24,273 nt of DNA from an uncultured Arenimonas sp. Its GTDB lineage: Bacteria; Pseudomonadota; Gammaproteobacteria; Xanthomonadales; Xanthomonadaceae. The notes under the pieces were generated by a model that saw nothing but the letters and a program-made list of their open reading frames with translations, did no database searches and was not told the origin of the DNA. The stretch is taken from positions 1 through 24,273 of the forward strand of contig CAMLKR010000019.1 in NCBI GenBank assembly GCA_946480565.1, in the 5' to 3' direction. Shown piece after piece: positions 15,211 through 23,567 of this stretch; within the stretch, counting starts at the first letter, position 1; each line of letters starts with the position of its first letter. A program made the translations under genes and the position numbers.

Positions 15211-15624
15211 ATGCAGATGTCCGCACTCAAGCCACTCGCCGTCCCCCTGGCGCTGGCGCTCACCCTGTCGGTCCCGGCCTTCGCCGCCGACGGCACGTCC
15301 ACCGAACCCGGCAGCAAGACCGGCATCGACCGCGAGACCGGCCGCCTGCGTGCCACGACCGTGGCCGAGGACCAGGCCCTGGCCCGCGACGCCGCCCGCC
15401 TGCGCCAGGCCCAGCGCGCCTCCGGCGCCCCGGGCGTGGCTGCCCTGGTCCGGCCCGCCACCGAAGCCGAGGCGCAGGCCACGCAGCAGCAGCACGCCGA
15501 CGGTTCGGTGTCGATGATGGTTCCCGAAAGCCTCGACAGCGAAGTGCTCGTGCACCGCGACGCCAAGGGCCAGCTGGTGATCAGCCACGCCGGCGACAAG
15601 GAGGTCGGTCATGTCGAGGAATAA
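15211..15624 (+). CDS. Small secreted protein, resembles post-PEP-CTERM-1 domain proteins
   Basis: This 137-residue protein has a signal peptide (hydrophobic PLAVPLALALTLSVPAFA, cleavage probably before ADGTS). The mature part contains TGIDRETGRLRATTVAED, an alanine/glutamine-rich helix, then ADGSVSMMVPESLDSEVLVHRDAKGQLV. From memory, the D-x-x-TG-x-LR-x-x-T opening plus a later ADGxV...DxxGxL stretch resembles proteins labelled post-PEP-CTERM-1 domain, a family of unknown function; this needs a profile search. The start at 15211 is fixed by GGAG 6 nt before the ATG. It overlaps the following metalloprotease gene by 14 nt, so the two are translationally coupled and probably work together outside the cytoplasm. 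An inhibitor or chaperone role for the protease is a guess. Confidence 0.75.
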   Translation: MQMSALKPLAVPLALALTLSVPAFAADGTSTEPGSKTGIDRETGRLRATTVAEDQALARDAARLRQAQRASGAPGVAALVRPATEAEAQATQQQHADGSVSMMVPESLDSEVLVHRDAKGQLVISHAGDKEVGHVEE

Positions 15625-17230
15625 GACCGCGCTCGCCCTCGCCCTCGCGGCCGCCTTCGCCGCGACGCCGCTGTTCGCCGCCGAGATCGTGGTGATCAAC
15701 CAGGACGCCGGCACCGGCGCCGGCCTGGACGACCCGACGCCGCGCGCGCCCGAAGGCGGCAACCCCGGCACCACCCTGGGCGAACAGCGCCAGGTGGCGT
15801 ATGCCTACGCGGCCCGCATGTGGGGCGCGATCATGCAGAGCGACGTGCCGATCAATGTCGGCGCCCGCTTCATCCCGCAGGCCTGCACCGCCACCGGCGC
15901 CGTGCTCGGCTCCGCTGGCGCCACCCAGGTGTTCCGCGATTTCCCGGGCGCCACCCTGCCCGGCACCTGGCACAACGTCGCGCTGACCGAGTCGATCGTC
16001 GGCGTCGACGTCAACCCGGGCGGGCTCGACATCCAGTCGCAGTTCAACAGCCGCATCAGCGGCGACCCGGCCTGCCTGGGCGGCGCCGACTGGTACTACG
16101 GCCTCGATGGCCAGACCCCGGCCGGCAAGGTGAACTTCCTCAACGTGGTGATGCACGAGATCGGCCACGGCATCGGTTTCCAGAGCTTCATGAACGTCTC
16201 CACGGGCGCTTTCCTGGCCGGTTTCCCCGACGTCTACCTGAGCAATGCCTACAACAACACCCTGGCCAAGGCCTTCCCGGCCATGACCAATGCCGAGCGC
16301 GCGTTCTCGGTTCGCGATGCCGGCCGCACGGTGTGGACCGGCGGCGACGTATCGGCGGCGGCGCCGGACTTCCTCGACCCGCGGCTGGCGATCCAGATCA
16401 CCGCGCCGGCCGGGCTGGAAGGTGCGCGCGAGGCGGGCCGTTCGACCCTGGGCCCGTTCGTGGCGCCGGGCGGGTTCAGCGGCGAAGTGGCGCTGGCCGA
16501 CGACGGCGTCGGTGCCGGCGGCGACGCCTGCGAGCCGCTGGCCAACGCGGCGGCGGTGGCGGGCAAGATCGCCCTGGTCGACCGCGGCACCTGCACCTTC
16601 GTCATCAAGGCGCTCAATGCCCAGGCCGCGGGCGCCAGCGGCGTGCTGGTCGCCAACAACGTGCCGGGGCTGATCGAGCCGGGCGGCGTGGATCCGGCGG
16701 TGACCATCCCGGTGCTGGGCCTGAGCCTGGCCGACGGCGATGTGATCAAGGCCGCCTCGCCGGGCGTGCAGGTGGAAGCCATCACCGACCCGGATCGCCG
16801 GGTCGGCGCCGACGACGCCGGCCGCGTGCGCCTGAACACGCCCGCGGCGCTCGCTCCGGGATCGACCTTCTCGCACTACGACACCGCGCTCAGTCCGAAC
16901 GCGCTGATGGAACCGTCGATCACCGGCACCCTGCGCGCCGACCTCGACGTGGACCTGACGCCGGCGCTGTTCCGCGACACCGGCTGGACCACCGACGGCG
17001 GCAACGCCACCTTCGGCAGCTGCGACACCGGCGTGCCGGTGGTGGACGCCACCGGCGTGGCCGTCGGCGCCAGCGTCGAGGCGCGGGCGAGCATCTGCTC
17101 GGCCTTCGCCCGCAACAAGGGCCAGTTCCAGAGCTGCGTGGTCCAGTACGCCGACACGCTGCTGGCCCAGGGCCTGATCGACCAGGCCCAGAAGGACCGC
17201 GTCGCCAGCTGCGCCGCCCGCAACAGGTAA
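15611..17230 (+). CDS. Secreted zinc metalloprotease with inserted PA domain
   Basis: This 539-residue exported protein has a signal peptide (cleavage near LFA-AEIVV). HEIGHGIGF at 182-190 supplies the zinc-binding HExxH with catalytic Glu183. The canonical metzincin third ligand is missing (serine instead of His/Asp at 192); SHYD with H422, just before a Met-turn-like NALMEP (M433), may provide it. Between them, about residues 260-400, sits a protease-associated (PA) domain with VDRGTCTFVIKALNAQAAGASGVLVANN. After the catalytic part is a 75-residue tail with four cysteines. AAGGAGG lies 6 nt before the ATG, inside the overlapping small-protein gene. The layout suggests a periplasmic or extracellular peptidase, a lifestyle trait common in Lysobacter relatives. 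The substrate is unknown, and I know no exact characterised match. Confidence 0.88.
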   Translation: MSRNKTALALALAAAFAATPLFAAEIVVINQDAGTGAGLDDPTPRAPEGGNPGTTLGEQRQVAYAYAARMWGAIMQSDVPINVGARFIPQACTATGAVLGSAGATQVFRDFPGATLPGTWHNVALTESIVGVDVNPGGLDIQSQFNSRISGDPACLGGADWYYGLDGQTPAGKVNFLNVVMHEIGHGIGFQSFMNVSTGAFLAGFPDVYLSNAYNNTLAKAFPAMTNAERAFSVRDAGRTVWTGGDVSAAAPDFLDPRLAIQITAPAGLEGAREAGRSTLGPFVAPGGFSGEVALADDGVGAGGDACEPLANAAAVAGKIALVDRGTCTFVIKALNAQAAGASGVLVANNVPGLIEPGGVDPAVTIPVLGLSLADGDVIKAASPGVQVEAITDPDRRVGADDAGRVRLNTPAALAPGSTFSHYDTALSPNALMEPSITGTLRADLDVDLTPALFRDTGWTTDGGNATFGSCDTGVPVVDATGVAVGASVEARASICSAFARNKGQFQSCVVQYADTLLAQGLIDQAQKDRVASCAARNR

Positions 17231-18316
<1,086 letters not shown>

Positions 18317-18317
18317 C

Positions 18318-19160
18318 ATGAGCGCTCGTTTCGCCGTGTTCGGACACCCGGTGGCGCACTCGCTGTCGCCGCGCATCCACGCTGCCTTCGCCCGCCAGAC
18401 CGGCGTGACGATGGACTACACCGCCATCGACGCCGCGCCCGAAGGGTTCGAGCGCGCGCTGGCGCGCTTCGCCGAAGCCGGCGGCCGCGGCGCCAACGTC
18501 ACCCTGCCGCTGAAAGAGCAGGCCCTCGCGCTCTGCACGCAGGCCAGCGCGCGCGCGCGCCGCGCCGGCGCCGCCAATACGCTCAGCCGCCACCGCGACG
18601 GCTGGCACGCCGACAACACCGACGGCGTCGGCCTGGTGCACGACCTCACCGAACGCCGGCGGCTCGACCTGCGCGGCCGGCGCGTGCTGCTGCTCGGCGC
18701 CGGCGGCGCCGCCCGCGGCGTGGCCCCGGCCCTGCTCGATGCCGGCATCGGCGAGCTGTGGATCGTCAACCGCACGCCGGAAAAAGCCGACGCGCTGTCC
18801 GATGCCCTGGGCGAACCCGGCCGCGTGCACACGCGCTATCCGGCCGACCTGCCCGACCTGGGCGCCTTCGACATGCTGGTCAACGCCACCTCCGCCGGGC
18901 GCGGCGCCGGTGGCCTGGACCTGCCGTTCTCGCTGGCGACGGCGCGCACGCTGGCGGTGGACCTGAGCTATGGCGAGGCGGCGATTTCCTTCCTGGCCTG
19001 GGCCGGTGCCGCCGGCTGCGAGCACCGCTTCGACGGCCTGGGCATGCTGGTCGAGCAGGCCGCCGAGAGTTTCGCGCTCTGGCACGGCCAGCGGCCGGAC
19101 ACCGACGCGGTGTACGAGGCGCTGAGCGCCCGCGCCGACGCCCTGCTGACCGCCGACTGA
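18318..19160 (+). CDS. aroE: Shikimate dehydrogenase (NADP+)
   Basis: This 280-residue AroE reduces 3-dehydroshikimate to shikimate with NADPH in the aromatic amino acid pathway. Visible motifs are the shikimate-binding SLSP (15-18), the catalytic K66 in NVTLPLK, D102 in NTDG, the nucleotide loop GAGGAARG (127-134) and the NADP-selecting NRTPEKA (151-157). The conserved [13 protein letters not shown] lies near the C-terminus. The start has a strong Shine-Dalgarno, GGAGGAG, within the end of hemB, and a single base separates the genes. The next gene starts within its stop codon (TGATG), so translation is coupled. Confidence 0.97.
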   Translation: MSARFAVFGHPVAHSLSPRIHAAFARQTGVTMDYTAIDAAPEGFERALARFAEAGGRGANVTLPLKEQALALCTQASARARRAGAANTLSRHRDGWHADNTDGVGLVHDLTERRRLDLRGRRVLLLGAGGAARGVAPALLDAGIGELWIVNRTPEKADALSDALGEPGRVHTRYPADLPDLGAFDMLVNATSAGRGAGGLDLPFSLATARTLAVDLSYGEAAISFLAWAGAAGCEHRFDGLGMLVEQAAESFALWHGQRPDTDAVYEALSARADALLTAD

Positions 19161-19420
19161 TGCCCTGCCGCGCCGGCTGCGGCGCCTGCTGCATCGCGCC
19201 CTCGATCAGCTCGCCGATCCCGGGCATGCCGCGGGGCAAACCCGCCGGCATGCCCTGCGTGCAGTTGGACGAGCACTTCCGCTGCCGGATCTTCGGTTCG
19301 CCCGAACGCCCCGCCGTCTGCGCCTCGCTGCGCCCGCACGACAGCATGTGCGGACGCGACCGCGGCGACGCGATGGCCTATCTGTCGCGGCTGGAACAAG
19401 ATACCCGCACGCCGGCCTGA
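19160..19420 (+). CDS. YkgJ-like cysteine-cluster protein
   Basis: This 86-residue protein has eight cysteines at positions 3, 7, 10, 11, 33, 42, 54 and 64. The opening CRAGCGACC and the later CRIF and VCASLRP fit the YkgJ family, which is predicted to bind zinc or an iron-sulfur cluster; no function is firmly established. It starts in the aroE stop codon (TGATG, 1-nt overlap) with no separate Shine-Dalgarno, which implies reinitiation after aroE translation. The assignment rests on the cysteine pattern and the family's usual short length. It is the third gene of the hemB run. Confidence 0.85.
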   Translation: MPCRAGCGACCIAPSISSPIPGMPRGKPAGMPCVQLDEHFRCRIFGSPERPAVCASLRPHDSMCGRDRGDAMAYLSRLEQDTRTPA

Positions 19421-19439
19421 ACCCGCCCCGGAGCCCCGC

Positions 19440-19670
19440 ATGACCACCGACTTCCTGATCGCCACCTTCTTCAACCTCGGCGTCAACATCGTGCAGACCC
19501 TGGTGGCGCTGGTGGTGGCGGTGCTGGGACTTCAGTTCATCGACCGCAGGCTGCTAAAGCACATCGACATCGAGCAGGAACTGCAGAAGGGCAACCTGGC
19601 GGTGGCGATCTTCGCCTCGACCATCCTGCTGTTCGTCGCCGTGGTGACGGTGTTCGGGCTGCGCGGGTAG
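19440..19670 (+). CDS. DUF350-like small membrane protein
   Basis: This 76-residue protein has two hydrophobic segments (about 8-32 and 54-73) separated by a charged loop with IDRRLLKHIDIEQELQKGNLAVAIFAS. The QKGNLAVAIFAS stretch is typical of DUF350/UPF0719 membrane proteins, which usually contain one or two copies of this helical hairpin; this one has a single copy. Function is unknown. GGAG lies 6 nt before the ATG. It sits 19 nt after the YkgJ-like gene and 7 nt before the transglutaminase-like gene, so it is probably in the same transcript. Confidence 0.8.
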   Translation: MTTDFLIATFFNLGVNIVQTLVALVVAVLGLQFIDRRLLKHIDIEQELQKGNLAVAIFASTILLFVAVVTVFGLRG

Positions 19671-19677
19671 CCGCCGC

Positions 19678-20499
19678 ATGATCGGCGGCGGTCGCGGCAA
19701 CAGTGCGCTGGCGTGGATGGCCCTGCTGGCGTTCGGGCTGATGGGCCTGCGCGCCTGCGACCGTCCCGTGGCGCCTGAGGATGCCGGCGGCTCCGTGCTC
19801 GACTGGCGGGCGACGGTGCCCGCCGATCCCGGCGCCGACTTCGCCGCGCCGCCGGAAACCCGCCGCATCGTACTGCCCACCGGCGAGCGCCTGCACGAAG
19901 GCCAGGTGGCGCAGGCGCTGGACGCCATCGGCCACGCCCGCACCTGGTCGTCCTTCACCTGGCAGGTGCGCGACCAGCCGGTGACGACCATCGCGCCAGG
20001 CCTGGACCGTCGCCACCATTTCGCCAATGCCTACCTGGTGGGCTACGTGCCGTTTCCGGACGTCGAGGCCTGGGTACCGCTGGCGGCGCTGGCCCAGCGC
20101 AAGCGCTACGAATTCGACCACGACCAGTACCCGGGCGCCCCCGAGCTGTGGCAGACCTCGCGCGAGGCCTTCTTCCATCCGCGCGGCGACTGCGAGGACC
20201 ACGCCCTGGCGCTGGCCGACTGGCTGATCGGCCTGGGCCATGACGCCCGCGTGGTGATCGGCACGATGCGCGGCGGCGGCCATGCCTGGGTGGTGCTGCT
20301 GGATGGCCCGCGCACCTACCTGCTGGAGGCCACCGACAAACGTCCGGCGCGCGCGCTGCCGCTGGCGTCCCAGCTGCCGGACTATCGGCCCGAGGCGATG
20401 TTCAACCGCGAGCACTACTGGGTGAACGAGGGCAGCACGCTCACCGCCGACTATCGCGGCGGCCACTGGCAGCCGCGGTCGCGTTTCAGCCGCGGCTGA
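19678..20499 (+). CDS. Transglutaminase-like cysteine peptidase family protein
   Basis: This 273-residue protein has an N-terminal hydrophobic segment (about 9-26) that may be a signal anchor; GLRAC at 23-27 is a poor lipobox. A transglutaminase-like core follows: GDCEDHALALADWL with the likely nucleophile C172, GGGHAWVVLL with H202, and YLLEATD where E217 or D220 may complete the triad. The order Cys-His-acid fits the fold, which serves peptidases, transglutaminases and amidases; the reaction cannot be read. It is probably exported or periplasmic. It is the last gene of the hemB run and ends 3 nt from the convergent next gene. A 9-bp hairpin spans its stop codon. Confidence 0.8.
   Translation: MIGGGRGNSALAWMALLAFGLMGLRACDRPVAPEDAGGSVLDWRATVPADPGADFAAPPETRRIVLPTGERLHEGQVAQALDAIGHARTWSSFTWQVRDQPVTTIAPGLDRRHHFANAYLVGYVPFPDVEAWVPLAALAQRKRYEFDHDQYPGAPELWQTSREAFFHPRGDCEDHALALADWLIGLGHDARVVIGTMRGGGHAWVVLLDGPRTYLLEATDKRPARALPLASQLPDYRPEAMFNREHYWVNEGSTLTADYRGGHWQPRSRFSRG
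20470..20498. terminator. 9-bp hairpin across the end of the transglutaminase-like gene
   Basis: CAGCCGCGG (20470-20478) and CCGCGGCTG (20490-20498) pair perfectly around 11 bases, including the last codons and part of the stop. It lies 4 nt before the stop of the convergent gene, so it could act for both directions. No T-run follows on either side. Confidence 0.4.
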
Positions 20500-20502
20500 G
20501 GC

Positions 20503-20889
20503 CTATTCCTCGTCGAAGCTGATGCGCACGTCCTTGACGGTGTTGCTGACCAGCACGATCGCGAAGCGCGGGTGGTAGAGGCGGCGCTTCACCAGCACGT
20601 CCTCGCCGTCGTCGCGTTCGACCCGCCAGCCCCAGGGCAGGGCCTTGTCGAGCGCGCGCCGGACCTTGCTGGAGACGCGGTTCTCGCCGTCGTTGCGCTC
20701 GATCGGGACGGTGACCTGGAAGTTCGCGCCCTTCGAATCGTTGACCGCAAGCACGATCTCGCCGTCGGACTCGGCGGCGCCGCTGAACTGCAGCCGCCAC
20801 TTGTTCGAACGGTCGGACTCGGCCTGGACGCCGGCACTGGCCAGGGCCAGCAGCGGGGCGAGCAGCAGGGTCGGCAGGCGTCTGTTCAT
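20503..20889 (-). CDS. Small exported protein of unknown function, paralog 1
   Basis: This 128-residue protein has a signal peptide (PTLLLAPLLALASAGVQA, cleavage about residue 23). The mature part holds SNKWRLQFSGAAESDGEIV (28-46), NDGENRVSSKVRRAL, ERDDGEDVLVKRR (91-103) and LVSNTVKDVRISFDEE at the end. It is clearly homologous to the next upstream gene (20972-21349), so the two are tandem duplicates. No catalytic motif or cysteine is seen; a small beta-rich periplasmic protein is likely. The start at 20889 is chosen to begin at the signal peptide; the ribosome site is weak. I do not recognise a named family. Confidence 0.8.
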   Translation of the reverse strand: MNRRLPTLLLAPLLALASAGVQAESDRSNKWRLQFSGAAESDGEIVLAVNDSKGANFQVTVPIERNDGENRVSSKVRRALDKALPWGWRVERDDGEDVLVKRRLYHPRFAIVLVSNTVKDVRISFDEE

Positions 20890-20971
20890 GGTCGGAATCC
20901 GTGCTGGGGCCCCGGAGTCTGCCACGGGCCGCGGCGCCCGGGTACGGCGCGCCGCGTCGTCGCGCCGGCGG

Positions 20972-21349
20972 TCATTCAGCGTCGAACTTCACGCGCACGG
21001 CCTGCACGGTGTTGTGCACCAGACGGACCTCGAACAGGTCCACGCCGTCGCGGCGCTTGATCAGTACGTCCTCGCCGTCGTCGCGTTCGACGTAATAGTC
21101 CTGGCCCACCGCGATGGTGAGGGCCTGGGTGACCTTGTCGGCGATCTGGTTCTCGCCGTCGGCGCGGCCGATGGCCACCACCACGTCCTGCGGCACGCCG
21201 CCATCGGGCGTGACGGCGAAGACCAGCTCGCCGTCGGATTCGGCGGCGCCGCTGAACTCCAGCCGCCACTTGTTCGACGGCACGGCGTGCGCGGCGCCCG
21301 CCACCAGGGCCAGCACCAGCACGGAGACGATACGGGTCACACGGTTCAT
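20972..21349 (-). CDS. Small exported protein of unknown function, paralog 2
   Basis: This 125-residue protein has a signal peptide (IVSVLVLALVAGAAHA, cleavage about residue 22). It shares with its neighbour SNKWRLEFSGAAESDGELV (25-43), RADGENQIADKVTQAL, VERDDGEDVLIKRR (87-100) and LVHNTVQAVRVKFDAE at the C-terminus, with variable stretches between. AAGGAG lies 7 nt before the ATG, the stronger of the two ribosome sites. The 82-nt gap to paralog 1 holds a 6-bp GC stem (20946-20951/20961-20966) and no obvious promoter, so both may come from one transcript. Its own promoter region (21350-21523) shows only a TAAATT hexamer (21437-21432) without a -35. Function unknown. Confidence 0.82.
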   Translation of the reverse strand: MNRVTRIVSVLVLALVAGAAHAVPSNKWRLEFSGAAESDGELVFAVTPDGGVPQDVVVAIGRADGENQIADKVTQALTIAVGQDYYVERDDGEDVLIKRRDGVDLFEVRLVHNTVQAVRVKFDAE

Positions 21350-21523
21350 GGCGTTTCTCCTTGGGGGGAAGGGAGGAACGCCGGCCGGCGCGGCGCCGAC
21401 GCAGCGTCCGCGGCCAGTGTGGGCGGCGGAAAATTTACCCCGGATGACCCGCCGGCATGGAGATGAACGGACGCTGGCGCGCCTGCCGCTCTGCGGCCCG
21501 CTGCCGTGAGGTGCGGACGAAGA

Positions 21524-22057
21524 TCAGCCGGACAGGTATTCGTCCTTCAGGCGCACGTAGTGTTTCGCGCTGTAGTAGAGCTGCTCGATTTCCCGGTCCG
21601 AGAGCCTGCGCACCGGCTTGGCCGGATTGCCCAGCCACAGTTCGCCGCTGTCCACGGTCTTGCCCGGCGGCACCACCGCGCCGGCGCCGACGAAGCCGTG
21701 GTCCTTCACCACCGCGCCGTCCAGCACCGTGGCGCCCATGCCGATCAGCACCGCGTTGCCGATGGTGCAGGCGTGGATGATGGCGCCGTGGCCGATGGTG
21801 ACGTCGTCGCCGATCAGGGTCGGCCAGCCGCCCGGGCGCGTGAACGGACCCTCGTGGGTGACGTGCACGATGGTGCCGTCCTGCACATTGGTGCGGGCGC
21901 CGATGCGGATGTGGTTGACGTCGCCGCGCACCACGCAGCCGGGCCAGATCGAGGCGTCTTCGCCCAGGTGCACGTCGCCGATGACGCAGGCGGCGGGGTC
22001 GACGTAGGCGCGGGCGCCGAGGGTGGGGACGATGCCCCGGAAGGATCGCAGGTTCAT
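21524..22057 (-). CDS. Gamma carbonic anhydrase-like hexapeptide-repeat protein
   Basis: This 177-residue left-handed beta-helix protein is of the gamma carbonic anhydrase (YrdA/CamH/PaaY-like) type. Metal ligands H65, H90 and H95 are in place (TIVHVTH and GHGAIIH), along with R44 and D46 in RGDVN and Q59/D60 in NVQDG that line the active site in Cam. The hexapeptide repeats run from about residue 10 to 135, followed by a C-terminal helix. Such proteins trimerise, bind zinc or iron and may hydrate CO2, though many have no proven activity. No Shine-Dalgarno is visible; TAGAAT ends 6 nt before the ATG. It is divergent from the aldehyde dehydrogenase gene. Confidence 0.9.
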   Translation of the reverse strand: MNLRSFRGIVPTLGARAYVDPAACVIGDVHLGEDASIWPGCVVRGDVNHIRIGARTNVQDGTIVHVTHEGPFTRPGGWPTLIGDDVTIGHGAIIHACTIGNAVLIGMGATVLDGAVVKDHGFVGAGAVVPPGKTVDSGELWLGNPAKPVRRLSDREIEQLYYSAKHYVRLKDEYLSG

Positions 22058-22063
22058 GGCGGC

Positions 22064-22069
22064 ATTCTA
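22064..22069 (-). promoter_or_regulatory. Possible -10 of a leaderless promoter for the gamma carbonic anhydrase gene
   Basis: TAGAAT on the minus strand is 5 of 6 to consensus and is separated from the ATG by 6 nt, so transcription would begin at about the start codon. No -35 at 16-18 nt spacing and no Shine-Dalgarno are present. Confidence 0.4.
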
Positions 22070-22103
22070 GCCGCCTTGACGCGCCGCTCCGGCGGGTTCG
22101 CCG

Positions 22104-22109
22104 TACACT
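22104..22109 (+). promoter_or_regulatory. Possible -10 of a leaderless promoter for the aldehyde dehydrogenase gene
   Basis: TACACT (4 of 6 to consensus) is separated from the ATG at 22116 by 6 nt, mirroring the divergent gene. A TTGACG hexamer at 22076-22081 lies 22 nt upstream, too far for a standard -35. No Shine-Dalgarno is present. Confidence 0.35.
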
Positions 22110-22115
22110 GCGGGC

Positions 22116-23531
22116 ATGGACGCCACCCATCCCGACCTCGACCTGCGGCCCCTGCTGGAGCAGGTCCGCGCCGCCCACCGCCGGAAGGTGCCGGACCTGG
22201 CCCAGCGCCTGGCCGACCTGGACCGCCTGGCCGAGGCCGTGCGCCGCCATCGCGACGACCTGGCCAAGGCCGTCTCGGCCGACTTCGGCCGTCGTTCGCG
22301 GCATGAAACCCTGGCCGCCGACGTGATGACCACGCTCGACGAGATCAGGTACCTGCGCCGCCACCTGCGCGGCTGGATGCGTCCGCAGCGGCGCGGCCTG
22401 AACTGGGCCTTCCTGCCCGCCCGCGGCGAGATCCGCCAGCAGCCGCTGGGCGTGGTCGGCATCGTGGCGCCCTGGAACTACCCGATCCAGCTGGCCCTGA
22501 TCCCGCTGGCCGACGCCATCGCTGCCGGCAACCACGCCCTGGTCAAACCGTCCGAACACACGCCGCGCACGTCCGAGCTGCTGGCACGCCTCATCGCCGA
22601 AGTCTTCCCCTCCGACCGCGTCTGCGTGGTGCAGGGCGACGCCAGCATCGGCGCCGCCTTCAGCCGCCTGCCTTTCGACCACCTGGTGTTCACCGGCTCC
22701 ACCGTGGTCGGCCGCGCGGTGATGGCCGCGGCCGCGCCCAACCTGACCCCGCTGACGCTGGAGCTGGGCGGCAAGTCGCCCGCCCTGGTCGCGCCGGGTT
22801 ATCCGATCGAACACGCGGCCGACCGCATCGCCGCGGGCAAATGTTTCAACGCCGGCCAGACCTGCGTCGCGCCCGACTACGTGCTGGTGCCGCGCGCGCA
22901 GCGCGACGCCTTCGTGCGCGCCTACCTGGCCAGCGTGAAGCGACGTTACCCCACGCTCGCCGCCAACCCCGACTACACCGCCGTGGTGAACCACCGCCAG
23001 GCCGAGCGCCTGCGCGCCTGGCTCGACGACGCCCGCGAGCGCGGCGTCACCGTGATGCAGCACCGGCCCGACACCGAGCCGCCGCCGCCCGGCGTGGAAG
23101 TGATCCCGCCCACCGTGCTGCTGGATCCGCCGGACGAGGCCAAGGTGATGCAGGAGGAGATCTTCGGCCCGCTGCTGCCGGTGAAGTCCTACGACGACCA
23201 CGACGCCGCCATCGCCTACATCAACGGCCGCGACCGGCCGCTGGCCTTCTATCCCTTCGACCGCGACCGGGCGCGCCTGCGGCGCACGCTCGATGCCGTG
23301 GTCGCCGGCGGCGTCTGCGTCAACGACTGCCTGATCCAGTTCGGCCAGCACGAGCTGCCGGTCGGCGGCGTCGGCCCCAGCGGCATGGGCCACTACCACG
23401 GCCATGCCGGGTTCCTGGCCTTCAGCAAGCCGATGCCGGTGCTGTACCAGTCGCGCCTGAACGGCATGAAGGTGTTCGACCCGCCCTTCGGCAAGCTGGC
23501 CGACTTCGTCGTCAAACTGCTCACCCGCTGA
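22116..23531 (+). CDS. Aldehyde dehydrogenase, coniferyl aldehyde dehydrogenase type
   Basis: This 471-residue NAD(P)-dependent aldehyde dehydrogenase has PWNYP with N121, VKPSE with K144, FTGS (192-195), the general base E216 in LELGGKSP, and the nucleophile C250 in NAGQTCVAPDYV. The absence of an N-terminal extension, the APDYVLVPR after the cysteine, and the tail ending in a KLLTR-like basic stretch match the ALDH3-like coniferyl-aldehyde-dehydrogenase group, which oxidises coniferyl and other medium-chain or aromatic aldehydes to acids. Real substrates in such bacteria are often undefined, so aldehyde detoxification is as likely as lignin monomer use. It is followed by a 6-bp hairpin and then prlC. 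Confidence 0.92.
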   Translation: MDATHPDLDLRPLLEQVRAAHRRKVPDLAQRLADLDRLAEAVRRHRDDLAKAVSADFGRRSRHETLAADVMTTLDEIRYLRRHLRGWMRPQRRGLNWAFLPARGEIRQQPLGVVGIVAPWNYPIQLALIPLADAIAAGNHALVKPSEHTPRTSELLARLIAEVFPSDRVCVVQGDASIGAAFSRLPFDHLVFTGSTVVGRAVMAAAAPNLTPLTLELGGKSPALVAPGYPIEHAADRIAAGKCFNAGQTCVAPDYVLVPRAQRDAFVRAYLASVKRRYPTLAANPDYTAVVNHRQAERLRAWLDDARERGVTVMQHRPDTEPPPPGVEVIPPTVLLDPPDEAKVMQEEIFGPLLPVKSYDDHDAAIAYINGRDRPLAFYPFDRDRARLRRTLDAVVAGGVCVNDCLIQFGQHELPVGGVGPSGMGHYHGHAGFLAFSKPMPVLYQSRLNGMKVFDPPFGKLADFVVKLLTR

Positions 23532-23541
23532 CTTGAAGCCC

Positions 23542-23556
23542 GGCGGCTCGGCCGCC
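23542..23556 (+). terminator. Short GC hairpin between the aldehyde dehydrogenase and prlC
   Basis: GGCGGC (23542-23547) and GCCGCC (23551-23556) pair perfectly around TCG, 10 nt after the stop codon. There is no T-run, and the prlC start follows 11 nt later, so it may only be a partial terminator. Confidence 0.3.
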
Positions 23557-23567
23557 ACCTGAAGACC

